Source: Latrodectus hesperus (lineage: Eukaryota; Arthropoda; Arachnida; Araneae; Theridiidae). Taken from it: DNA of 64,000 nucleotides. Position 1 is the stretch's first letter, and each line of letters starts with the position of its first letter. The notes beneath the pieces were generated by a model. The model worked only from the letters and a program-made list of their open reading frames with translations. It had not been told where the DNA came from and did no database searches. Of this stretch, positions 35,501 to 61,197 are shown in pieces. Location: positions 31,718,795 to 31,782,794 of the forward strand of contig CM075853.1 of assembly GCA_037975125.1 (NCBI GenBank). The letters run 5' to 3'. Position numbers and translations under genes: made by a program.

Positions 35501-37193
35501 AATACTTTGTATTAATTTATTCATAAAGTTGTCTAAGCTTTTCACATTATTATTTTGTCTGGTCTTTTTAATTCAAATACAAAGAAGACTTTATAAGAGT
35601 TCTTAACTTTTAAATGATTATAATAAATTTAATGATGTCAGACTTGATAATAATTTACAAACGGTCATGGTAATTACATAATTTTTATTTTTATTTTTCA
35701 TAAAATGACTCAAAAAATATTCCTCGCTAGAAATATTTTTGTATAAAGTCATGTTCAATTGAGTGAGATTTTACAAAAAAATTGCTATGAATTTTATGTA
35801 TTATGGAGATTGTTAGGAATAGAACGGTGTATTGCATATTTCCCATTTCCAATAAATTACTTCTATTATTACTATTAACAATGATGTTAAAATAACATCA
35901 CAACTAGAATTTACAGAAGTTGAGATCAAATTACTAAGGTATACAAGATAGAAAAATTTTAATAATAAAAAATTAAAAATGTGTAAATTATTCTTTGACA
36001 CAAATGAGTTTTCATAGAACAAATTGTTGATGTAAAGTAGTAATACATACTTATGAAAGAAAATATTTTGAAATGATTAAATATTTCGTCTCTACCTTGA
36101 CAAAAATTATTCAAAAATTTTTGTAATTTCAAGTCAAAGTACTTTTTGAAAGAATTTCATTTAAATTCTCAAAATGAAATTCCATATAGATTGCATTTAA
36201 ATAAATTCACACTAACTTATTGTTTCGTTTATATATATATAGTTACTCTTTAATATTCCCAGTTTGCTGATGAATTAATTTTTAAAAATAATTGATTAAC
36301 TGATTAAAAGTTTAGGTATTATTTTACATAACTTATTTGAAGCATTTCATAATAGGATTTCGTCACTTGTCATCACTAATATTTTGGTGATCTTCCTTAA
36401 TAATCCGTTGAAGCACTTCTTGTCAATAAATAGATCTATAGAATTAAAGTAAATAAGAATTAAATGCATATATATTAAAGAAAATTATTTATATTTGAAT
36501 TACATGGTACTTGTTATCAAAATTTTAAGATCAAGGTTAGTGTCATTCAACTCACTAGCCTGTGGTTTGATTTTATGGTAATTTTCATGTTTTTCACTGC
36601 TAAATTGCATTCGTAAGGAAAATATTTTATTTTCCTTGAAAAACCAATACGGCTTCTTTCCCATTTACCAATAAATTAGAAGTCATGAATATTTCTTATA
36701 GAACTTAGGTTAGAAAAAGACTATCATAATAGTAGTTTATTAAATCTGAGAAATAAAAGTTCGAATCAATCGTAGTCCAATTGGCTATGTTTTCATGATT
36801 TGGTATTTACCACGCCGATAATCCTGGCCTATTGATCTTGTTAACTAAAGTAATTAAAATTGACTAATCAAGAGAAACAGTTGCCTATTCTAATTGATTA
36901 GGATGCTTTATTTATTTAGAGAATAATTGTTATAGTAAAAATAATAATGAGTTTCTGGTTTTATAGGTACTGCTGATCAGTTCTTCAAGCTGAAGCCTCA
37001 TCAAAATCAGCTCTTGACACCCTTCGACTACGAGTCCATCATGTTATACGGATCCACGACCTTCTCAAAGGACAGGAAGGCTGGTCTGAGGACCATGGAA
37101 GGCAAGGATGGATCTTTCTTGAGAGATGTCTTCTCAAAGGGAAAGCTCAGCCCCAGTGATATTCAGAGAGTTAAAAAATTGTACAACTGTTAG
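29455..37193 (+). CDS. astacin-like metalloprotease B, complete (243 aa)
   Basis: This is the only complete, open copy. Exons: 29455-29518, 32322-32389, 33194-33281, 34560-34668, 34990-35165, 36967-37193; 732 coding bases including the stop. Residues 1 to about 18 are a signal peptide. The FYGD aspartate switch is at 23-26, activation near Arg46-Asn47-Ala48, and the mature domain runs to 243 (about 195 residues, the usual size of a bare astacin domain). Zinc ligands are His138, His142 and His148 with catalytic Glu139, Met-turn Met194 and Tyr196. Cysteines 90, 111, 130 and 243 should pair 90-243 and 111-130. There is no MAM or CUB domain. Secreted; probably a digestive or venom protease as in other spiders, not shown by sequence alone. 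Confidence 0.95.
29519..32321 (+). other. B intron 1
   Basis: 2.8 kb of AT-rich DNA with no recognisable mobile element, RNA gene or microsatellite. Confidence 0.6.
32322..32389 (+). CDS. B exon 2: propeptide
   Basis: Acceptor TCTTTTAG, donor GTAAGT at 32390. It encodes EFYGD (aspartate switch) and [13 protein letters not shown], identical in protein to the homologous stretch of A1 and C apart from the first residue in A1. Confidence 0.93.
33194..33281 (+). CDS. B exon 3: activation site
   Basis: Acceptor AATATAG, donor GTGAGT at 33282; sequence identical to A2 exon 3. The 72-codon frame from 33,209 reads through the donor and is spurious. Confidence 0.94.
34560..34668 (+). CDS. B exon 4
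   Basis: Acceptor TTTTTTCAG, donor GTAAGT at 34669. Carries Cys90 and the [12 protein letters not shown] segment; phase 1 in, phase 2 out. Confidence 0.94.
34990..35165 (+). CDS. B exon 5: zinc-binding active site
   Basis: Acceptor TCTTTTCAG, donor GTAGTT at 35166. HExxHxxGFxHE lies at 35072-35107, with Cys111 and Cys130 upstream. It differs from A2 at only a few mostly synonymous sites. Confidence 0.95.
35166..36966 (+). other. B intron 5
   Basis: 1.8 kb, unrelated to intron 5 of A2 and without its SINE. I recognise no element. The 67-codon frame from 35,036 simply reads exon 5 into this intron, and the minus-strand frame at 35,813 is unsupported. Confidence 0.65.
36967..37193 (+). CDS. 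B exon 6: Met-turn and C-terminus
   Basis: Acceptor TTTATAG, stop TAG at 37191-37193. SIMLY Met-turn; closing LYNC supplies Cys243. The first two thirds are almost identical to A2 exon 6, the last third diverges. Confidence 0.94.
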
Positions 37194-37214
37194 AATTTCA
37201 TGCAAAGTGATGGA

Positions 37215-37220
37215 AATAAA
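37215..37220 (+). terminator. B polyadenylation signal
   Basis: AATAAA 21 bases after the stop codon, in TGATGGAAATAAAA, a context also seen after gene C. Confidence 0.8.
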
Positions 37221-37224
37221 AATT

Positions 37225-37488
37225 TGTTGAAGTAAACTTTAATTTGATTAGATTGTGTAATATCAAAAAATTTTCCATTTAGTAAATATAACAAATAACT
37301 AGTTTTTTCGCACCTATATATGAATTGATATACAATATTTACAGTAGTGAAAGCCAACCTATTCATTATCCGACATTTGAGATTGATTAATAATTTATAT
37401 TTGTGGTTTTGCTTGAAAATCTCGTGAAAAATATCAATGAATATTTATTCGTTGAGACATTTTCCAAGGAATCCCCCATGTAAATTAT

Positions 37489-37525
<37 letters not shown>

Positions 37526-38090
37526 TAAAATTTGCAGATTGATATTAAAAGATATATTGGAGACTCGATTGTAGTATCTTTTAACGACGTTATGGTAATC
37601 TGTAATGCATTCTGGACTGAAATTAGTTTGAAAATAAAAAAAACTGCTTAAAGTTAATAATTTGACAACGCGCACTGTGAATATTCAAAAACAGAATTTT
37701 TTGTAAGAAATCTGATTATCTTTCTCATACATTTCTGCCTGGAGAAGGTAGTATAGAGAGAATACAAATATATAATAATTTAAAAACATAGCAAAAGTTA
37801 TATGTCAAATAATTTATTAGAAAATATTTTCCTTGTTTGCTTGTTCTGCAAAGCAGAGTAACAAAATAAAATATCAAACCACTTTTTACTGGCTTGTAAT
37901 AAATATTTAAGTTTTTAAATGCGGAATGAAAGAAATAAGTATGCAGGAATTGTTCAAAATAATTTAAAAAAAATTGTTTTGTCCTGATATAGAAACGGAG
38001 TGCTTTTTGAAGTCAAAACCACTTGAATTTTCTCTAAATTAGATATTTTCAAGTTTTATAGAAGAGTAAATGGAATGTTAAATCATTTTT
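37225..38090. other. intergenic DNA with TG/TA microsatellite
   Basis: A (TG)n tract (37489-37502) runs into (TA)n (37503-37525). Nothing else recognised; the minus-strand 76-codon frame crosses the microsatellite and is spurious. Confidence 0.6.
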
Positions 38091-38099
38091 CAAGCAAAC

Positions 38100-38660
38100 T
38101 TGTTTCAAAAATGGGGCTTACAGTGACCTATTGTTGGGACAGTTCTTGTTGTTGCTGTACTAGCATGCTTCCTGATACTAAGTCCTGATTTGAGCTCAAC
38201 CAGTTAGATAGAAGCAGCCGGGTGGAGTCTTCGTAATTTTAAAGCAGGTACCAAGCAAAAGACCCCGAATACTTGGTCTGTCACTCGCAGAAGTATCATT
38301 TCCCTAGGAGGACATTGCTACCATACCTAGTTTTAACGTGCCCCTGCCACCTTTAGTGAATACAAAGTTGTGATTCAAAATTACTACCTTCCGAAAAGGA
38401 GAACGAACCTTTACCAGCCAGGTCACAGTGAGCTGTGTAATAAGACAGTGCTCTTTGGACCATAAGGTTTCGAGTTTGATCCCAGCCGCCGAAATGCTGA
38501 ATGTTGTTTTTCTATTTTTCTCATGAACGTCTGTCAGAGTTTTACGATTTTCTTCCCTTGCAACTCGTCAATGCATCTCACTATCTATGAAAAATCCTCC
38601 CAGAAGCTCAAGTTACGCTGGGGATAATAACAGGCCTTACTACTATTTTCGGTCATTAGA
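38100..38660. mobile_element. GC-richer repeat-like region with a tRNA-like segment
   Basis: The composition jumps relative to flanks. Around 38,420-38,490 a B-box-like GAGTTTGATCCC follows a weak A-box-like segment, suggesting another tRNA-derived SINE. The left edge, read on the minus strand, ends in CAGCAACAACAA, like a retroposon tail. No target duplication identified, so limits and family are uncertain. Confidence 0.45.
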
Positions 38661-39060
38661 TTATTCACTACGCGGTGTCAAAACTTGTTTTATTTCCTGA
38701 AGAGATACATGAGGATTATAACGGGATTTTACTGCTTTTTCCAAAATAGACCACATGGACTTTTGATTCCCGTAACTAAGCAGACCAGGGAAGATGTATA
38801 ACTGAGTTTTATGTCCCTCAAATTATGATTGAACAGTTTGACTAGAGTGAATTTGAAAATTACCAACTTGATAGAAGCAATCACCAGACGAGAACGATTT
38901 CTGCGCAGTAGCCTGCATTTGATTAGCTAGCAGAATAACATTATCGGTGCCAATAATCTGTCCACATAAGGTGATAAAAGGAAACCTACTTTTAGCTACA
39001 AAAGGCGTCATTAAACCAGCATGGAAACACTACCATGCTTCATTCTAGGAAAGTGGTAGG
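38660..39060 (-). mobile_element. decayed Tc1-like transposase fragment
   Basis: Minus-strand frames give a GSVSML-like piece (near 39,040) and, further on, MWSILEKAVKSRYNPHVSLQ (38,690-38,750), which fits the C-terminal block after the last catalytic residue of Tc1 transposases. The intervening 62-codon open frame (38,823-39,011) would be the DDE middle but lacks clear motifs. No terminal repeats identified. Confidence 0.55.
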
Positions 39061-41160
39061 CTAAGACTTTAGTAGCTCTTCAGACTTCTACGGTGGTTGG
39101 TCATAACTAAACTCGTTTCAAATTAAAAAATGAAAAAAAATTCGATTAGTTGAAGGGCAAGACATTGCATTTATCCTTAATCCCAATTTTATGGCGTTTG
39201 TACATTGAACTTTTCCTGTTTCCGATTTGTTTTCGGACTGTTTCCGATTTGCATCTGACACAAGTGGTTTTACAATCGCAGCTCTGATCCAATCTTATCT
39301 ATACAGTTTTCATTCGAACTACATTGGTCGATATTGAGTTCCTGTAGATGCTCATTCAGTACAGCAATCACTTTGTCACATGGTTTCTTCTTTAGTGGTT
39401 ACAATCAATCAATCAATTATTATCTCTTGCAATCAATTTAATTTTTCTTTTACAATTTTGTCTCGCAGATGTTATTTAGCTACGATCGTTTTATGTTGTC
39501 ATGACTTTGACCTAGATCAATTGATAACTCTAACAAGTGAGCTTTAGCAGTTATCAATTGACCGAAGAGACGAGCTCCCACTACCTGCATTCTTTGGATT
39601 CTTATAAGTCTCTCACTTTAGCTACAACCATAACTAAAATAAGGAAAAACTGATTGTCTATGCATTCACATGCATCCTTGAGTCTATAAGCAAGTATGTA
39701 AAACAAAATGAATTGGCATTTATGTATTTAATTCAGTTCTGTACTATTACATAGAGAAGTCACTATTTACAGCGAGGATTCTCCCTTGTTTAGGACATTT
39801 GAGAAAATCCACATATTCCTGTGAGCAAAGATACTTTTGATTTCAAGCCTCTGATGCATTTCAATACTTATCGAATTTGGTCCCATTTTAATTTTAAAAA
39901 TGAATGTTTTGGGTATTTTGTTATCTAGAGCCTTTAAATTTTTGAAACTTATATTTTATGCGTATGTTTTATTTATGATTTGCATATTATTTTACAAAAG
40001 TTGAATGTTTCAAATTAAATTAAGTGTACTTGTTAGGGGTCAACTAAGTAAAAATTGTTCATTAAACTAATAAAAAATAAATTAATTAAAAAATTGTTCA
40101 TTAACATGAAAAAAATTATTAATATAACATAAGTCCTGACTACAAATCATTCTGACACATCAAACTCCTACTGATAAACGTTTGAGCGGATGTGTTCCAA
40201 CCATACCTTACATTTCAGTGCAAAAAAAGCTAATCTTCCTTGTTAAGAGTACCTTGGTCAAATTTTTGCAGCAGAATACAATAACAATAAGTTATTTCTG
40301 CTATATTCCTTCTTAATTTTTATCGAATCTCTCGCTATAAAAACATTTCATTGATGTTTTTTTTTCTAATCCCGCACCAAATTATATTTTTTAAGCAATA
40401 TTTATATCTACGTGTCACTGAAAAATAATAGCTATATAAAATGCAAATACATAATTACTAAATTTTAATTGTGACAACGATTAACTGTGATTCATAATAT
40501 TGAAACTCTTAATAACAAAATGTTGTTTGGAGTTTTCTTAACAATGCACCAAGTGTCAATTCAAGGAAAATTCATTTCTCTGTTTTACGGTGACCTTATT
40601 TAAAAAAGAACTGAATAATAGAAAAAATTGAAAAAATGAATATTAATCAAAACACAGAATGACTCTCATGCAGACAAATTTATAATTTAATTCCCGCTGT
40701 CAAAAACTAGTTTTGATGTTTTCCATCGATGCTTAAAGTTAAAAATGTTAAATGACCCCATATAATTTCGACATATTAAGTTGTGAAGAAATTCTTACCA
40801 CCGCAACGTTTATGTCTTTTAGGCAGGCAACTAGATTCACCTTAATCCAGGATTCAGGAGGATTTGTCTCAGTATTATGAGCAAACTGAAATAAAAAATA
40901 TTAATATAATATAAGAAATTTTTTGAATAAAATTTGAATTGTTGAGGTGAACTCGGTAATTTTCGAAGCATTCCGAGGAAACCCAGATTCGTTTTTTAAA
41001 TAATTGAATGATAGAGATAAATTCAAAACAAAAATACAATAAAACTTAATAATTTATTTTAGTAACTTAATTACAAGAGAAATTTATACATTTACAATCA
41101 AAACAGTCTTGATTAAATAATTGAGATTCTAACATTATTATTTGTTTTATGATAATTACA
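39061..41160. other. intergenic DNA, nothing firm
   Basis: Some less AT-rich stretches near 39,250-39,600 may be old repeats. No gene signals. Confidence 0.45.
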
Positions 41161-41169
41161 CATTAATTT

Positions 41170-41720
41170 ATCATAACTGAGTGTGACCAGATGGACGAAG
41201 AATGGGAGATCAGACTCACCCCTTTTAGAAATAACGGTGTGGTATCCCCAAAGGTCAATGGCATTACCGGCTCAGTATCTCGCTTGGCTTGCTCCTTGCT
41301 CATATGAGCTTTCCCTCTTTTTCTCTGGTATCTCTCCTCAGACTCCATCGTCTCTTCTTATCTACATCTATTTGTCGGACATCTGCAGCTCCATTCAGGA
41401 AAGTCGAGACAGGGCTCCTACTGGACAGGACAGTTATTCTCCGTTTACAACTAACATCTTCTTATCTTCTCATTATGCTCAATGAGGACCCAGTCCTCAG
41501 TTGTGAACTCCTTTTCTATTTTGGGCTTCTCTGGGGCTTCTGTGTGTCTTCTCTGTGTTTGGATGCAGATTTTAACTCTTCATAATTTTCGTCTTAGCTC
41601 TTCCTCTTTACACCATTGGTTTTCCAAAGTTCTGTAGTTCCTCCTATACTTCTATGGGATAGGTCAGATATCTCTCCCCTCATTCCTGAATGGTCAGATT
41701 TACAAATAATACATATCATA
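41170..41720. other. GC-richer unassigned segment, probably transposon-derived
   Basis: Overlapping open frames on both strands (41,163-41,348 minus; 41,183-41,485 and 41,289-41,585 plus) result from a composition change rather than from one clear coding frame. The minus frame contains a Lys/Arg/Glu-rich stretch. I recognise no domain, splice sites or terminal repeats. A retrotransposon or LTR fragment is the likeliest explanation. Confidence 0.35.
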
Positions 41721-43740
41721 AAACATATACTTTGCTTGCAGTTTCCAACAGATCACTCATCCATTCCGAAAGGAAAAATTTATTCGTTTATTGCACTTGT
41801 CTTCATTGTGCCAATTTTTATTGCATCCTTTCCTTTATATTATTACCGCTTAGTTTGAAAGTAAAAGAGGAAACTCTTAAATTTAAAGTGCAATAAAAAT
41901 ATACACACCTATTTTCTCAGGGTTTGGTTATGTCGTATTACACTACGACATAAACGAATATTTATTTAGCATGGGAAAAATTTGACGCTTTTCAGTTTAT
42001 ATTTGAATTCTTGCTTTTAAAATGTTTGATTGAATGTTTTATAGCCAAGCATTAAGTTTCATCACATTTTCCGCAATATGGGTAAATGTGTTAAAAATAT
42101 TACAGTATAATACAAAAATTACTTCTTTCAGAAATTACTTTAGTGGAACAGAATTACTATCTATTCGGGAATTATTAACTGCGTTTGCCAATTATACTCA
42201 TTTATATCACAACTCTTGCTTCCAAAATGCTTATGGGAGTCTTTTCAAGTGGTTCCTCAATTTTCAGTTCAAAGAAAAATACTATCTCTGTGTTACAGGT
42301 GACTTCATTAAAAATGACTCTATAATATGAAAGAAACTTATAAAATTAAATATTAATACAGATCTTGAATCGCATTTACATACACCATTTTTATTGGAAT
42401 TCTTGCTCATTAAATATCGATTTTGTTTTCTTAGATATGCTCCAATACCAGTGTTTTGGACAACCTCCAACTATAACAAAAAAAGAAATGGCTATATTAT
42501 GCAAAAAATTAAATAATGGACTACAAGTGTATACCGCAGTCAATTCCAATATATATTGATTTATATAGAACACTTAATGTTCATTTAAAAGTTTTGAAGC
42601 CTGATGTTAAGTTTCACAGTTAGAAAAATAATAATCCTTAAGTGTTACAAGCAACATGGTTTAAAAAAGGCAAAAAAGCGGTGATAAGTGAGAGACTAAA
42701 ATGATTCCGGCATACATCATGTTATATCGAAACTCTCTCTGCCAAAAATTTTTATAGATTTTTCTTAGCCATAAATTTGAATTGAGTCAAATATCACATC
42801 AGTGTTAAGGTGGATCTTAGTCAAACCCTGAATTTATAATATTTAAAATTCGTAAAATCTGTATAGTGGAATAATAATTAAGACCCAGGAACGAAATATC
42901 AATATATATGTGCAATTTGTGCGGGGTACAATAGCACAAAATCAAAAACGAGCGAAGCTCAATTTTTTCAGAAAAACTACAGACGGGAATTGTTTATTAA
43001 AGAGAGTTAAGAGTGAAATTCTCTCTTTATTTTATGCATATTGCTCTGCAGTCTCAATACATAATTTAAGTTAAACGTTAATCTTTCTCATCTTTAAGAT
43101 TAGATGTGAAGCAAAAGTGAGAAATTTGTTTTAAAATTAATTTTCTTAGTCATGTGTTTGTTGGAACATGCCAAACAAAAAGTTAAATTGATTATATATG
43201 TTTGGTAAAAAAACAATTAAGGTTACTATTTCTGTTACAAAAGACTTAATGTTATTATTTACGTAAAATTAAGTATTTCTCGAAATAATGGCTAGAACTA
43301 CATATGTGCACATTTAAAAGTTCACCTAGAAAGTAATTTTACATAAACGTAACATATGATTTTTGTCCGATTTCTTAGAAAGATTACCAATGTATAAAAC
43401 TGTTGATTACTTTAAAAGTTTTATTTAAAAATAGAATATAATCATTGACATGATATTAAAAAGAATTCCTAAACCATTCAATTTTACCTGATCAAAAAAA
43501 TTAACTTTTGGTTGTCCTTATAATAAACTAATTCAAAGAAATAATGCTAATTTTACAAATGATAGCAATATTTGATCTTATACGAGTAATACGCGTATAG
43601 ATATTAATGGAACTAAAAGTATACTAGATTATACTGCAAAAAATTCAAAATGAAGCTCCTTAGATGTTGGAAGAAAAATGTTCTGTTTATTATTACATTA
43701 TATTATAAATAAAATATATTATTATTATAAATAATAGAAT

Positions 43741-43788
43741 AAATTGCTTATTTGATCCTACTTAAAAGTAGGATCAAATAAACAATAT
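43741..43788. repeat. palindrome, 16-bp perfect arms
   Basis: TTATTTGATCCTACTT (43748-43763) is followed after two bases by its exact reverse complement (43766-43781). With mismatches the pairing extends a further seven bases or so on each side. Confidence 0.9.
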
Positions 43789-44271
43789 ATTTTTCTATTT
43801 AGTTGATACCAACTGTCACAGGGCAAATCAGTTTGTAATATTATATCTTTACGTATAGAAAATGAAGAAATTAATTTTTTGGTATCTTATTGGGTGAAAG
43901 ACGAAACACATTTGTTTTACATTTTGAAAAAAATATTATTTAGGTATTTGTAAATAATATATTTAATTTTTACGCTATTAACAAATGAATAAATAGTTCA
44001 TAAATGAAAGATAAATATAACGGTATGCAGAAAAGAATGTTTTATATGAGCCCAAGAGAATTTTCCTTGCTTTTTTAAAATAACAGTTTGAATTTTGTTG
44101 TAAACAACACTGGAAATAACTTTTTGATAATTTTTTTACTGTTCAGAATCTTTTAAGTTTTTCAAAATGTTAATCATTGTATTTAAAAAAACATCAACTT
44201 TAACATTGAAATTTGTTACATCGTAATATTCAAGACCAGTAGATGATTTTGATTTGTTGATTTGGAAATTT

Positions 44272-44275
<4 letters not shown>

Positions 44276-44331
<56 letters not shown>
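44276..44331. repeat. (TA)n microsatellite
   Basis: A pure TA tract of about 56 bases. Confidence 0.97.
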
Positions 44332-44334
<3 letters not shown>

Positions 44335-45658
44335 CATTAAAGTCTCAATAATATGCTCTCGAAGCACTCTTAAGAAATTTCTTATTAATATATACAAGGA
44401 TTTTTAGTAATCTATTAAATGATGAGTGTCACAGTTTCAAGAGTTACTGAGTCACCACAGTTACGATATTAAGTAAAAGTACTTGGTATTTAATCAGCAA
44501 GTTATAATTTCGATTAAATTGGATTCACTGTGGCATTTTTTAAGACTTAAATTTAATTTTTCAAGAATCAGAAAAGTAGAAAGTTTTTTCGTTTGGCTAT
44601 AATTCCATTCGGTATTTTTAATGCCTATACATAAATATCAAGTGAAATTATCGTTAAAAGATATCTTTTTGAAAAAAGTAAGTGTAAAGATTTTTTTCTT
44701 TTTATAAATGTTGATATAAGTTTTAAAAGTCAAGATTTTCCTTTAAATGTTTATTAGATAGTAGTTAATATTAAAAAGGAGATTAATAATTTGGAAAATA
44801 AAAAATACTTTTCTTATGAAACCTTTGAAGTCTAGTCTTCAAGTTACGAAGAAATGACTTTCAAAATTAATAGATTTTTTTAAAATGTTAGAACTTTACA
44901 TAGTGTTCATATTCTGTTTTCTCAAATAAATATTTTTAAATTTTCATGGTATTTTTATGTTTTAAAAATTTTCAAAGCAATATTTCGGAATCTTTAATAA
45001 ATATTCCAAAGATCAATTCGATTTATACCAAAAATGACAAAAAGATTAGGGACAAAAATCTAAGATTCATTAGTAGATTAAAACTCATTCCTAACCTAGT
45101 TTTAGAGAAAACATAACACTAAATGTTTATAATAGAAGATAAGCTGTTAGTAACAATTTACCTCTCTCCTTTACTAATATTTATATTCTTTCTTATATGC
45201 ATGTTATTCACAATTTCTGTCTCAAGAGCAGCAGTAGAAAGATAATTTTTAAAGCTAAAAGAATTAAAAAATTATTCGATATGAACCATGGGTCCAGAGA
45301 TAATCTTTTGACACTATTTCTATTGAAAGTGATGTTTTATAAAAAAAATATTAGACAGGTTTTTGTATCTAAATTAATTTGTATAAAATAAATCACAAAA
45401 ATATGAAATTTTTGTAAATTATTTCAGATTATTTAATAGCATATTTAATAGTCTCTATAGAGATATCATTCATTCGTTAATCCTTACTGATTTATTATCA
45501 TAAAATCCGAGGTAATATTTTGTCAGATTTTTGTATCAATATACATTGTTTTATACGATACGCTATTTTAACAAATAATATTTAATTTTATATTAAATAA
45601 AATTCAAACATTTATTGAAATGAAACTAATTCATATAAAACTGAGCCTGTTTCCGAAT

Positions 45659-45807
45659 TATTTAATCATGAAATTTCCAGATTTATGCATTCACAAACAT
45701 GGGAAGTTTTTCACCTGTTATGTTTGCATGAAGTTATTTATTTTTTCTTTCTTCAGATCGGATAAAAAGAACGTTTGATCTGTCACCATGTGTTTAGAAG
45801 TCCCAAG
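45659..45807 (+). promoter_or_regulatory. promoter, conserved upstream block and uORF of astacin C
   Basis: GATAAAAAG at 45761-45769 is the TATA-like box and TCACC (A at 45785) the initiator. The block 45659-45725 (TTTAATCATGAAATTTCCAG, ATTCACAAACATGGGAA, TTTTTCACCTGTTA) matches that of gene B. An upstream ATG at 45788, in the context CACCATG, opens a seven-codon frame whose TGA (45809-45811) overlaps the main ATG (45808). If transcription starts at 45785 the uATG is almost cap-proximal and may be skipped. Confidence 0.65.
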
Positions 45808-59210
<13,403 letters not shown>

Positions 59211-59231
59211 AATTGCGTACAGAATGATGGA

Positions 59232-59237
59232 AATAAA
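59232..59237 (+). terminator. C polyadenylation signal
   Basis: AATAAA 22 bases past the stop, in GATGGAAATAAAAG as after gene B. Confidence 0.8.
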
Positions 59238-59507
59238 AGTTAGAAGTGTTATTTTTAAAGCCCGAAAAATTACTTCGTATTGTTTTTAAAAAAAGGTTTT
59301 AATTCAACTAGACAAGTATAAACATACAATTTATTCGCTACAATATTGTCGTGAATTTGGAATATTAGATTTACAAGATTCAAAACAATCTTTATGACAG
59401 ATGTTGAAAATCTACTATTATTAGTTTTGACCCATTTTTAATTAGGGAAATTGAAAATAAAATTGCCCATATATTTATAAAATCAATACAAAAAGACTTT
59501 TCACAAA

Positions 59508-60320
59508 GAATTAATAATATTATCTCCCATGTAGGTATTAAAATTCTTGAAGACGTTTAAAATTTGATGAAGTATTTCGATGATTAATATTAGATAATAT
59601 CAGAAATAGTGATTCTGATAATTATTACAGCTATTAAGTATTTACTTCTTTTTGTTGTTGTTGTTACTTATCTCTTAGGTTCAGCAGGTTGATAAATTTA
59701 TTCACTCTCAAAAAGTCCAAAACCATGATTGGGTTTCTATATAGATCTAGTCTGGAAAGCGCCAGACAGTCCAAAATATGATCAGGAGTCGCCTGTTCTC
59801 TTCGACATGTCGCGCAGATGAGAAAGAACTACGTAATTACCGTTTAGAGTAAAGTTATTATCGTTACTGTAACACTGAGATCTTAAATGTCTATTTTTAA
59901 ATCTTGTAATGGCTGTCTGATCGCTTCTGCTACACTGGAGGGAAAAAGCTCCTCCAGACCTGATACCAGTGGTGCACTGGAGGGATGTTCCAGGAGGCGC
60001 TGTCAGATCTTCTAGCCCTCCAAGAAAGTTCATAATAGGTTAAGGAATCAGGGGTGTAAAAATTATCGATGTAAAAACGTATTATAAGAACTTGAGCAAT
60101 AGCTTTTTAAAAATGTTAATAATATCGGTTCACAAATTTTTATACTTGAAAAATTTCACAATCTGCCATAAAGCTTTATAAGCTAAAACCACGGAAAAAT
60201 AATTTATTAAAACATAATAACTTAATGACGCGGAGTGGACTGTTTAAAATTTAAATTTTTTGTGAGATATTCGAATGATTTCTTCATTCTGTATTCAATT
60301 TTGTCAAAGAAAAAATTTTT
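59508..60320. repeat. tandem segmental duplication, copy 1 (carries LINE)
   Basis: ATCTCCCATGTAGGTATTAA (59523) to the TTTTGTCAAAGAAAAAA stretch near 60,310 matches 61,198-61,690 with many substitutions, including the blocks around ATCTGCCATAA and GACTGTTTAAAATTTAAAT. Copy 1 is interrupted by a LINE fragment absent from copy 2. No gene content. Confidence 0.85.
59652..60053 (-). mobile_element. non-LTR retrotransposon 3' fragment, second copy
   Basis: Minus-strand sequence matches the 54.7-kb LINE: the ATAAGTAACAACAACAACAA tail, the CxxC/His region and part of the upstream 3' coding region, up to AATCAGGGG. It is truncated further than the first copy, before the RNase H NETAD motif, and carries an extra inserted stretch near 59,825-59,865. 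The 83-codon frame here is a broken relic. Confidence 0.85.
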
Positions 60321-60325
60321 AAAAC

Positions 60326-61050
60326 TAAAATAACAAGCATAAGTTATTTTGTGCTTTGTACACATAAACGAAATATGATTCCACTAACCAAACGAATCAT
60401 TAATTTCCAGCTGTGTAAAAATGAGAAAACTTCGAAGTTTAAGCCTTTCTACTTCAAAAAATAAGGCCTTGACAGGGTGAATGAAAACATTAGAAGTGCA
60501 TAGTAATAAAATAAATTTTCAAGAATTAAAATAAATCAAATTGAAAGAGGAAATTATAAAACTTTGGAAAATATTCGTATCTAATTCTACATCAACACTG
60601 AGTTAATATCGAAATAAACATAATGTTGAATAAATGATTTTTAACATTGCTCTTTCTAACATTGGCATTTATATTTTTGGGTGATATGTTAGGAAACAAG
60701 TGATAAATCTTTGAAAAGATAAATATGGCTCTGATTTATAAATATTTACTCAGTTGGCTGAATTTATTCCGAAACAAAGAAGTATATGCTGTAAAATTAA
60801 ATCACACAATTTAAAACTACAATTTATTCTCAAGCATGTTATCGAGACAAAATCAAAGAATCTTGTTTCTTCGTTACAAACTCAGTTAAAGTCAAGAATA
60901 TGGCTTCTATATTTGATACATTAAAGAGAATTGAATTTAGAACGTATCAATATATTTAATGAACTTATTGGCTGGAATCCAAAGTAGATCTACATCCATC
61001 TGGTACAACTGGTGCAACTTGGGCAAAATGATCTGCAACTCTCGCATGAA
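60326..61050. other. AT-rich spacer between duplicated segments
   Basis: Nothing recognised. Confidence 0.5.
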
Positions 61051-61064
61051 TATAATTCAATCAA

Positions 61065-61125
61065 GTCAGTTGTCAAGAAAACCCTCAGAGAATTATTATT
61101 ATTCTCATAGAGGCTTTCTTGACAA
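61065..61125. repeat. foldback repeat
   Basis: TTGTCAAGAAAACCCTCAGA... near 61,070 pairs imperfectly with AGGCTTTCTTGACAA near 61,110. TTTCTTGACAATTATTATTA then recurs in direct orientation near 61,177. Confidence 0.75.
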
Positions 61126-61197
61126 TTATTATTATTAAAAATCATAATTACTGTCGATTAAAAATAATAATTGTCTTTCTTGACAATTATTATTATT

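Larger units (their letters stand above)
41721..45658. other. AT-rich intergenic DNA upstream of astacin C
   Basis: Contains a (TA)n tract (44276-44331) and a near-perfect palindrome (43741-43788). A segment near 42,255-42,330 loosely resembles 40,555-40,620, perhaps a diverged repeat. Open frames at 42,034-42,573 overlap on both strands and lack support. Confidence 0.5.

Noticed and set aside
41163..41858. Cluster of overlapping open frames on both strands
   Set aside because: They reflect a local GC-richer segment; no domain, signal or splice structure supports any one of them as a gene.
42034..42573. Plus- and minus-strand open frames of 60-98 codons
   Set aside because: They overlap each other, have no recognisable motif and no promoter or splice context.
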